Position numbers and translations under genes: made by a program. Positions 48,701 to 59,200 of a stretch of DNA of 64,000 nucleotides are shown here, one piece after another. The stretch spans positions 300,056 through 364,055 of the forward strand of contig NMRA01000022.1 of NCBI GenBank assembly GCA_002633005.1, in the 5' to 3' direction. Positions within the stretch are counted from its first letter, which is position 1; the number at the start of each line of letters is the position of its first letter. The DNA is from Phoronis australis. Taxonomy: Eukaryota > Phoronida > Phoronidae. A model generated the notes under the pieces. That model made no database searches, was not told where the DNA came from, and was given only the letters and a program-made list of their open reading frames with translations.

Positions 48701-51700
48701 GAGCCAAACACACTCGGTGGTAATCACATGGTCAGGCTAACAATAGATACAAAGACCATCAACTTATGAGATTTCCATAAACGTCCATTTAGAACAAGCG
48801 AGGTCGAGTCCAAGCAATAAAACTGAGTGGAGACTGACCATGCATTGTACAGTCTGAGCTATGAGATCTCTGTCCATTGTTACTCATCCCCATCATAATG
48901 TTAAGACAGGCTTGTACCCTCTTAGAACCAGTATGACATGACCCTTTGGCTGTCTGTCAAAGAAATCGTTGCCGTGCGTCACCAGCCCTTATTCGTTCGT
49001 GTATATTACAGGGTTTCTTTCGTCGCTGCATCACACAGGGTATGAACCACAGGTGTTCTAACGACGAAAAGTGCGAGATCACGCCTTTCAGTCGTAATAG
49101 TTGTCAGTATTGCAGGCTAAAAAAGTGCTTCGCCGTCGGCATGTCTCGTGAAGGTAAGCTATCTGTACTCTCGATTTTCATCCGAGTTTTGTGCACTCTT
49201 CTTTTTGTGTTCTACGAATGATATTTTACTACTATTTTCTCTCATGTATTGAGGGCAATCCTATAACAAATGACGTTGTAGCTTGAAGTTATTAATGACC
49301 ATGGCAACAGCTCTGTGCAGTCAGCCACATATCTTACAAAACCCGAAAATTTACTATCTCGAAAAATTCATATTTTCTGAAAGCTGAAAAGCCTGTTGAA
49401 CATTTTTATTAGTAAATTTTAGAGAAAAAAACAAAAGGTACAATCGTAACAAAACATTTGTATCAACCAAATTTCATTTGATATAAATATTCAAGATCAA
49501 AATGCGGGTTTCAAAAATAAGTTTTTTGATTGACAGTGACAGATTTGCGCATCAGATTACTACCTGCATAATCATTGTCTTGTCTCACTCACGTGCACAT
49601 ACTTTGTGCAGATGTATAAGATGTATAAGTTGAGTAATATAATTGGTAAATCATTATAGTGAATTAGGCTTTTGTGCAAAGTCAGTGCAGTGTTTTCTTT
49701 TATTGTTGGAACAAAACAGTAGACAGATGCCTACATGATCATGTGGGTGGGGTGTGAACGTGGGAATTGATAATAACCTCATCTCGTGCATGTTAGGAGT
49801 GCCATCAGCGTTAGCTGTCATTATGATGAACAGACTCTGAGAACTGTTTTTAAACCTTGCCATTTTCAGCGTTATCTTTATCCGTGTGAATGACTTGCAT
49901 ACGCGTACGCATACGCTGGCAACTGGGCTGATTTGTGTTGTTTACTCATGAGAGCCCAAAGTATCACATTTGGACGTCACCCACGTAGCAGTGCATAGTA
50001 GGGCGGACAAGTAAACATTTATTTCGACAAGATCTTTTTATAGAACAATAGATATTAAGAAAAAAATAATATCTTAATTATCTTTGCATCTACTGCATTC
50101 AGGTCACAAAGCTTCATTTAGCAAAGCTTCCATTATTTACAGCAAATTATTCAGCCTTTAAAAAAATAATTACAGAGAAATGCAATGTCTGCAACTGTGT
50201 GGCAAAATAAGGAAACAGTAATAGTTGGTAATTATATTTATTTTTATACTATTTGGATTATTCCAGTGTCAACGCACTTGGTGACGTTGTCCAGTATGGT
50301 AGTACTGAACACTCTGAAGCCTCAGATACTGAAATTCAAGTTTAATTGAATTTTGCCTACTCTCATCGTCCAGTGTATGGAAGACCATTTACTGCTATTT
50401 TTTGCTCAATGAAAACAATGTTTGTGAAATTTATCATCATTGCAAAGAGTGTTACGAGCTGTTAACACATAAACAACCAATTAAATTGCCGTTTGATCTC
50501 TACCAGTGGAGTATAAAATCCATTTTTCATTCAGTGGTGGCGGCCCAATATGTTGCAGTGGGTTTGGCACGAACATGTACTATTGGAAATCCATGACCCT
50601 TGCTCAGTTTTACTGCGGCCTTCAGCGAGAAGCTGACAATCGGCAGTAGCCAGCATTTCTCAAAGACCTGTTTAAGGTTATGGAGGACGTTATCGGCTAG
50701 TTTGTGCATTCAGCAAAATATCTATACCTTTGTCAAAGTAGAAATGCAGAAGAATTTAATGTTCCAGTTTATTAGTTGGTGAGGTGATTGTGTGTTTGTA
50801 GTGAAATTTAGCAAGAAAATAAAGGTACGTTGATACTAAAGCTATGGTATCAATTACGTCAAATTTTAGTGAGATGTCAAAAACGCTGTTATCGTTTTCT
50901 AAGATGCCATTCCATTTTATGCAACTTCGTGTATTTTTAATAAAAATCATCAAGATCCCATTTTTGATAGCCCCTCGTGCAAAAATGGAATATAGAAATA
51001 CAATTCCTGACAGCGTTTTGGAGAACTGCGTAATGCATAGTGACCGAAAGTTTCACGTGAATCTGAGCAGCCATTTGAGATATGTTGTACTGAAATTACC
51101 CAAATTTGGCCATGATTTTTATAGGGTCCCACATAACTTAAATGGTGTATTCTCAACATGTAGCATTCTAAGGAATGTAGATAGAATGAGGTTTTACAAA
51201 TTTAGGACATCATACGGCTGAGAAGAAGTGAAATTTCTTTCTCATTTTTCACAGGTCATAAACAATCATTAATGATCTTTCACTTTGTAAGCCATGCGTG
51301 TAGGTATGACACCGTTTAGGTACACTGTTATTCATAGCGGAATATTTTACTTTCTATGAGGTTATTGTGTTAGGTGGTTGTGTTCTTATATATGGATTTG
51401 ACATCAATATCGTTAGCTCAACTTAGATCTCCATACAATGAATAGTACTGTAAAGGTGTAAATCATAAATCATGCCTGTTTCCTGTCGTTCTTAGCACTT
51501 TAGCTGCTATGTCTACCCAAATAGTACATTGCATTAGTTAGCGAAAAAAATTAACGTTGTCGACCCTCAAGGTTTTTCTCTCGCTATTTGCAAAGCAGTT
51601 TTTGTTCAATTGCCAATATGCCCTGTGCTGCGTCACTAACTATTGTTCATGTCCACTCCGCAGTAGTAACGACGACTCCAATTTCTGATGTGATTCGCCA

Positions 51701-54700
51701 TTTAATCATGCGTCAATGCAAATCAACTAAAACCGATGTACGCCCAAAGGTGTTTTTGATCGTTTCCGTGACACTGCCGACTTGAAATGCTGGGAGCAGT
51801 TTTGTTCAGTTGGCTTTCTTCTCCTGCAGCCAATTGTTGCTGTATATTGATTGCCCTTTGTTGTTAACATGTTTACAGCTCACCGACTTGCATGGTGAAG
51901 TATGTATGATGACAGACACCATATTGCCAGGCTATTGTACGCTTTCATTCACTGGACTTAAACTCAACACAAGGCTCCATTGGCAAATGCTTTCATGGTC
52001 TTTAGCTTGCTTATACCCTGAGGTGCTCGCTGTTATTACACCATGGCTAGTGTTGTTTTAGCAAGGTGTTTTGCATTCTGAAGCCTCCTGATTTGTTACA
52101 GTGGAGTTCAGAGTAGCCTCTTGCCCTGCCATCTTTTGTCTAAGTAGCAGACTAATCGTCAGAAAGTAAATTTTTACTAATCTGTGTAAGTCAGTCTTAC
52201 ATTTTGTGGAAGGAAATGTTGGGAGCAATTGGCTGAAACAAAGAAAAAATTCTTCGACTCAAGTGCATTGAGAAACAATAGACCTTTGAACCAGAAGACA
52301 GAACATTTCTGACGGGGATTTCCAATTAGTGGCCTGCAGGCTTTTTCGCAAAACACCAATTTCTTTAAGTTGTATTTTGTTCCCGAATTTTGGAAACTTG
52401 ATTTTGTTATTCTGTTGTTGTAACCTAAATATCTCTGAAATGACCTGGAACACCTTGGTGATAGAACACTGGTAGTTAATTACGAGGTTGCACTCATTGG
52501 GGAGAGTACATGCTAGTTGATTACCAAGTTGCAAGTATCTTAAGTTTGTTAATTTTGTGCCAACGCGTAGGATTTCAGTTGAAAGTATTATTTTGATTTT
52601 ATTTTGATACAGCAGTTTGAAGTTACCACCATTGTAGAAGAGACAGACAGCTGTGTGTTAGGCAAACTCTAGAAATATAATCATATGATATTTATTATCG
52701 TTTCAGTATTGCTGTGAAACTTTATGCCTGTATAGAGATAGCTGGCCAAGTGCTAGCTGAGGGCGGTAGAATGCTTTCACAATTTTTTGTGAGGCGGGAC
52801 TGTTTTTTTCGTGGGATTTGATTTTGTGTGTTGTTTTCGGTTGCCTATAATTAAGTCTCATTTCTCAATGTAAATTTGCCTACTTATGCCAAAAATTCAT
52901 TTTCGAAAAAGTTTCCACGAACACTTTATGGTGATGGACGCTTTATCGGGATTCCCCAGTACATGTTTGCTTGAACTGGGTGAAGAATTCAGCAGCAGGG
53001 AGGTCTTGGTCAAGATTACTTCTCAGTTTGGGGCAGTCATGGCTGGATGGAGAAGCTATGCCACGCTTAGCTGGATCTGTGTGTTAATGTACCACATTGT
53101 ACTGGGCAACTAGGAATTTTGGTTATATTTCAGTATGTCATGGTTAGTTTATACTTGTCAAAATAACAGCTGTTTTCCGCCTTGGTTTCCAGTGCCTGAT
53201 TGAAAGTAAGTCAACCTTAGCAAAATTGGTCACCTGGATTAGGGACTGTAGTCCAGGGAAACTTGAATCCCGGTAGTATATTACGCTCTAGAGTATATGT
53301 ATTTGTTCACTCCACTGCATCGCATGGTAAGTTAAATGTCTCGTCTGTATGTTTTGTCATGGCAATAAGTTGTTGAATTTTAACTTACATTGTTTAAAGT
53401 GGCATTCTGTCATGCTCTGCAAAACCATTATGGTATATGTACTCACTCTTCTCTAGCATTATGTGTGGAATTGTTTTTAAGGTGTTCCACTTTTGCACGA
53501 GGGCCTGTCAAAAATAGGACTTTTTATAAATAGGACTTTTTATGATAAAGCTCCATAAAATGAAACGATATTTAGAAACCTGTACAGCGTTTTTGAGATC
53601 TCGTCAAATAAAATTTCATCATGTTATTGACACCAATGTTTTGCTGTACCATTACTTTTTTGGTAAATGGTCACGCGAGCCAATTAATGGCAGATTGGTT
53701 AAAAGTCAAAAATCAAATTATATAGGGTGCCTGCTGTCAGGTAATATGTACTTTTACTGAAATCCTTTTTTTTGTAGATATTTGGCTAAAATCGCATACT
53801 TGTCAGTAAAGTTTTACGGAGCCTTAACCATTGGGTTATCCGTTGCATGATTTCTGCTGTGTTATTTCAGGGTTTCCTTGCTGAGGATTGACAACTTTTA
53901 TATTAATAATGCAAGCCAGTAGTTGTTTTTTACAAACTCACTGAGTGAGGGATCTTTACATTAGTCGTCTATTTCTTCAGTAGTGACCTGCAGTACATCA
54001 CTACTTCATTGGTGAAAATTTGTGAGTCGAGTAGGGCTCGTGTCCTTATCGCAGTGTAATTGCAAAACGTTGAACTGATTGCACAAATTCAAACTTGACC
54101 GCAACGTGTCTGCCAACGCGAACCATTACATTTTATGACCTGATGGATCTAACCACCTGCTGTGCTTCACCATTCTTATAGTAAAGTCTCGCCAATTTCG
54201 GTAAAAAATAGTTGCCGATATTGACTTTTTCATTTTTCGAGGTCTTGTAGTTATGACAGCTGACTCTAATTTCATGGTGGCAAAGTAGCGATAGAACTTG
54301 GCAATGGTTAAAACTCTAGTTTGGTGTGTCTTACCTTTCTTTTAAAAATCAAATTGGTAGCATGGTTTAAAATTAATTACAGTCTTTCAGAAACACACTT
54401 CTAAATAAACAAATTAATTTCCTTTAAGCAACGAATGATTAGTGCACTCGGCCTTCAGAGATACAGGTGCACTCTTCCTCATTGTCGCGCACTTTACAAT
54501 CACTCCTCCTAGTGGCTTTTCTGGGAACCAACCCCTGGTGAACATTAAATCTGGCTCTCTTAGATACAGAGAGATATTGCGGAAATAGACTAAACTTCAT
54601 TGGATATTGGTGTTCTATATGAAGTAGGTATTTAGGTGTGAGTTTTAAACATTTAAACATCTTGTGCTGAAGTTCAATTCTTTCCTTCGCTCACAGCCTC

Positions 54701-56262
54701 TAGACTCGGACGACGGCCGAAGCGTCTCAAAGACTCTGGTGACCTCAACAGTAGGAACCACGTCTCGCCACCGTGCACGCCATACCCCCCTCTGAGTCCA
54801 CTGCATCTCGGCGGCCTCACCATGGCACAGCTTCAGAAACTGCTAGCTGACAAGAATGGCGGCAGTAAGATGCCGAACTTTTACCAGGGTCACATCATGG
54901 CTGGGCCCATGCCGCCGGCCCACCGTGACCCTTACCTGCCCTACGGACCCCCGTCTTGTTACCAGCCGCAGCATCAGCAGCAGCAACCGCAGCCGCCACA
55001 CACGACGCCTCCAACGCCAACAATGCCTGACATGCATCATAATAGCTCGCCAAATAGTGAGTCTGGCTACTCCACACTCAGCGGCAAGAGCCACTCACCA
55101 ATCATGTCGTCACAGTATATGGCATATGGCGGTGGCGGCAGTAGTGTAGAGATCAAGTCAGAGTTGCGCCCGTCGTGCGCACTAACACAAGAACCAGAGG
55201 TGCCGCTGATGCAGTTCCGTCATGTGACACAGATCAGCGATACGCTACCGCTGCTGGAGTCTATACCGTCCGATGAGACGCTGATTCAACAACTCATGGA
55301 GTCGAGTCGGCAGCCGCTGACAGAAGAGCGGCAGAAGTTGGTCGACCAGGTAACCACGGTGATCATTGATGCTCACATGGAGACGTGCATCGTGACAAAG
55401 GATAAGGTGGCTGTCGGCATGGAGCGCTACCACAAAAATAAGGCAGAGAATAAAATAGTGAGTTACCTTGTTGGCCGTGGTGGTTTCCGGTGTTTTTGTC
55501 TGGGTGTGATTTAGCATGTGATGTGATTTCGCCTTTCCCCATGGTGTACGGAATACTGGCATTGGGAATTCATATCATGTCTTACTCCCAACGGACATGG
55601 AGTTGGCACACTCACTGTCAGTACGTTGTTCTGTCCGTCTGCTCCATGAGGTGACATCACATGACATGATTATCTGTTTGGTGAATGTGACTGCTTGCAA
55701 CTGTTGTGTTCTAGTTCGCTTTCAGTTTAGTTAATTTCATCGCTTTCTTGTTTTCCAAGACTTGTTTGATTTTCGTTATGACTTCTGCTTGTCTTGATTT
55801 TAACTCTGGCTTTTCGTGAGTTGTTGAAGTTGTTCAGAATAAATGCTACATTTTAAAGTATCTGAAAGTCAGTACTGCACATCACTGTTAGTAAGAAGCT
55901 TCCAATTTGCGATTGAAAAAACATATTCTTGGTTAACTTAAACCTTTAATAAACCACTGTAGCCTGCTGAACAAGTAATCTCAGGCTCGGAGAGTTCTTT
56001 CAGCCGTTAAATGTTGGTTTTCTTTTAACTGCAGAACATGGTCCATGGTGCAGAGCAAGTAGTGACCAACCATGTAAGTCAGCGCCCTCTGCAGCCTAAC
56101 ACCGAAACCCGTTACCAATCCACAGCCCCCTCTGCAGTGTATTTGTATTCACGTAGATGTCGCCATATTTTTGTGCTGTCCGTTGATGTTCAAAAAGCAC
56201 TGGTCACACAAACAAATTGGGTTTGACGAAGATTCACTTCTTGCAAAACTTCATCCATAACC

Positions 56263-56293
<31 letters not shown>

Positions 56294-59200
56294 TGCGCGC
56301 GTGTGTGTCTAAGCACAGTAACAGGGATGGGCCTGGCATTTGTTTCACTGACTGGTACAGCTGGTGATGTCACATTTTATAACGAGCGTCCTTGTTGTGA
56401 AACTGCAACTGTATCTCATATTCTCTTTCTTTCCACTGCACTTTTGTTTGGCCTCACCCACACTCCTTCGTGCACAGCCTACATTCCTTGTGTTCAATCC
56501 ACACAATTGTTTTTCTAAATTCCTCACCTCCTTTCTTTCCCCTATACTGCAAGATTAGCATGATTGTTTCGAACACCTGCTCATTCTGAGCAATCGGGCT
56601 ATAAAAATTAGCCCCGATTTTGGAAACTTCTGAAAAGGATATTGTGCTTTCCCTGGTTCAGCAGGTGCCATTGTCATATTTTTGTTGCCATGCCAACCAC
56701 AGCTGGCATGAAATTACTTTTAGGTAAGGCAAGCAGTTGCCAGTGTATTTTCCTGAAAGTGAATTTATTGTTTGTTATTGTGAGCATTTTTTCCGAGGTG
56801 AGCAGCTCAGTTCTTTGCTGTGCAAGACTAAGTGTTTACTCAAGGCAGTTGTGGTGTAATGGTAATTTTTTCTTGCCAATCCTTAACTTTTTACCATTCT
56901 GATATGTTTTTGATTCATTTAGAACAGAAACTAGACGAAACTTAATGGGTTTTGAATTTTCCTGTAATTACATTGAAGACATTAACATTTGATTGGCAAT
57001 GGTTCTAACGTTTCTGAGAACACCAATTTAACTTTTCTCTGTCTCGAGAGAATGCAAGGACATGCAGCTTTGGGAATTTTTGTACCCATATCGTGCAAAA
57101 ACGTATTAAAGTTGGATTCAGTTGAATTTTATCCTTCTTGTCCACCTAGCTAGAGTCTAGCAACTTTATGTAAGGCCTGGTTTCAAGACCCTGACATTTT
57201 TATCTTGACCAATTACTGTATTAGTTGTTCAAGACTCACTACAAGCTAAAAATGCATTTTTTATTAAAGGGCACTCGGACTTTAGGGGCTGATAACCTGT
57301 TCTGCTTATATTTTCCAGCATTTGAGCTGTTAATTTTCCGTTTCATTCTTTTTTGATCTGTGACTGATGGCCATTACAGTGTTTCTTTTTCAGGTGGCAA
57401 ATACTTTGTTTATTAGCCAGCCTTCTATACAAGATTACATTATGCAATAAAGTTAGGAATCAACTTTTTGGTTAGTGATTTGGGATTGGCTTTTCTTCCT
57501 TCCTTGAAGAGCTGGGGTATTGTCCATTTTGTTTGCATCTCTTTTTGTTAGTTGAAGTACTCTACTGATTAGTTGTCCAAAACCAATCAAAATGTTATTT
57601 GTCAACCTCTGAAATTGACCTCGCTGCAGTTATGGCTCTGGCGTGTCATTTCCAGATATCAGAAGTTTGATTTTAGGACTCCTTGGGTCTAAATGTCGTT
57701 AAATTTCAATTGTCACCTCAGTCTCCAAATTCTGGCTTGTTTGCATTCCCAGGCATGCAGAATGTTCATTTTGGACCGTTGGGTTTCAGTGGCAAACATT
57801 TAGTGCTTTGGCAAATGAGTTTTCTCTGATTTTGAGGGTAAAATGTTCTGGGTTCATCATGATCGACACAATTTCCAATTTCAGAGGCTCGGAATGAGCC
57901 ACTCTTACACAGTAGTATCAAAACAAAGTATCTGATTTTTGTGGCAATAATATCTTGAGTGTTTATTTGTAGTGACTGGCAACCTAAGTAAAGTTGTATT
58001 CAATGTGCCGGCTTAGAATGTGAGATGGCAATTTTTAGGCAACTAAAATCATACTTGGTGTTGTTTTCGGTATTCTTGGTCTGTTGTGCCTTGCTTTGTC
58101 TGTGCTGTGATTAACTTGTGTTTGTTTCATTTTTAGCCGGATTTGGATAAAATGAAGATGGATCCGTCGATGATGTGGCAGACGTTCTTGAAGAACATGG
58201 TACCCATCATTACACGGGTTGTCAAGTTTTGTAAAAAGTTACCAGGTTTGTGTGACTAGACCAGTTACTTAGTTTTTCAAAATTTAGACCTTTTTCAGGC
58301 ATGGAAGTAGTTGAATTGTACAGTAGTTATCACCTAAAGGATTTGGACAACATTGTCTCATATTCCATTTCATGAAAGAACTGGAATTCNTGCAGCATGA
58401 TGTGGTAAAGTCTCATCAATGTCGGACAAAACTAATCGCCAAAATGCTCTTTTTTAATGTTCAAGGGCGTCTAACGTTGTTGTGAACGCCTTTAATTTTT
58501 CAAGTCTTTGTCTTGTGAAAGCTGTAATACAAAACGTGGGAAAGTATTTAATTTTGTGTTATGTGACTTTCATGAAAAAATGAGAAAATAAAAGCTCACC
58601 TGTCCGTCGCATTATTTGATAAAGTGGTGAGGTTTTACCACAGTAGTCTCTCGTTCTTGGAAGTGACAAAGAATGTTAGCAAGGTGCAAATTCTATCTAT
58701 AGATTTTCCCAGAATGACAAGCCATGGCTGCTCGTGAGCCGTCATTGTTGCTGTAAGCGGTTTTTATCTCTAAAACAAAAAACAATATTTTGCCTGATTG
58801 CTTTTGGCGGGCACTGGTTGCCTGAGATTCGTTTCGACTGTATCACTTATCTTCCTCTTGCTTGGCTTCTAATTCGCAGTTTGTTGAATTTTTTTGTAGT
58901 GCAATATCTTTCACTTTTGAGTACAGTTACATATTTACATGTCGAAAGATTTTAAGGTTGGTGGCCTGGCAACATTCTCTGAGCATTTAACTATAATTTT
59001 AAACAAACTGAAGTATGGAGATGCCCAATTAATTTAAATCTTAAAATTTTTAATTTTGAAAATTTGGTCAGTAAGCTAAGAAGAAGAGACGATACATGCT
59101 ATCAAACACCCTTGACATGTCTACAAAAACGTTTCTTTTGCAGGGTTCCTAGAACTTGTTCAAGATGATCAGATAAAGCTGATTAAACAGGGTTCATTTG

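Larger units (their letters stand above)
45731..49011 (+). other. Intron between the two zinc-finger exons (3281 bp)
   Basis: GT-AG, phase 0. It holds two degraded family A copies (46478-46660, 46985-47192) and a diverged family B copy (47204-47457). The last kilobase is less AT-rich and free of recognised repeats, with inverted CCAAT at 48357, CCAAT at 48399 and a TATA-like GATATAAGA at 48387. A 147-aa minus-strand open frame at 45995-46438 has no recognisable domain. Confidence 0.85.
49154..54696 (+). other. Intron between exons 2 and 3 (5543 bp)
   Basis: GT-AG, phase 1. Contains a family E repeat (53470-53810) and a family A fragment (54180-54315). The rest is unique AT-rich sequence, and open frames up to 125 aa (for example 50844-51221) look like chance. 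No structured element was recognised. Confidence 0.85.
55458..58136 (+). other. Introns flanking the microexon (577 and 2063 bp)
   Basis: 55458-56034 and 56074-58136, both GT-AG and phase 0. The second contains a GT dinucleotide tract at about 56263-56310, only 190 bp downstream of the microexon; UG-rich RNA close to a 5' splice site can bind splicing regulators (established for other genes, inferred here). Nothing else was recognised. Confidence 0.75.

Noticed and set aside
54843-55149. Open frames on both strands within receptor exon 3
   Set aside because: They are shadows of the GC-rich coding exon; the receptor frame has clear domain content.
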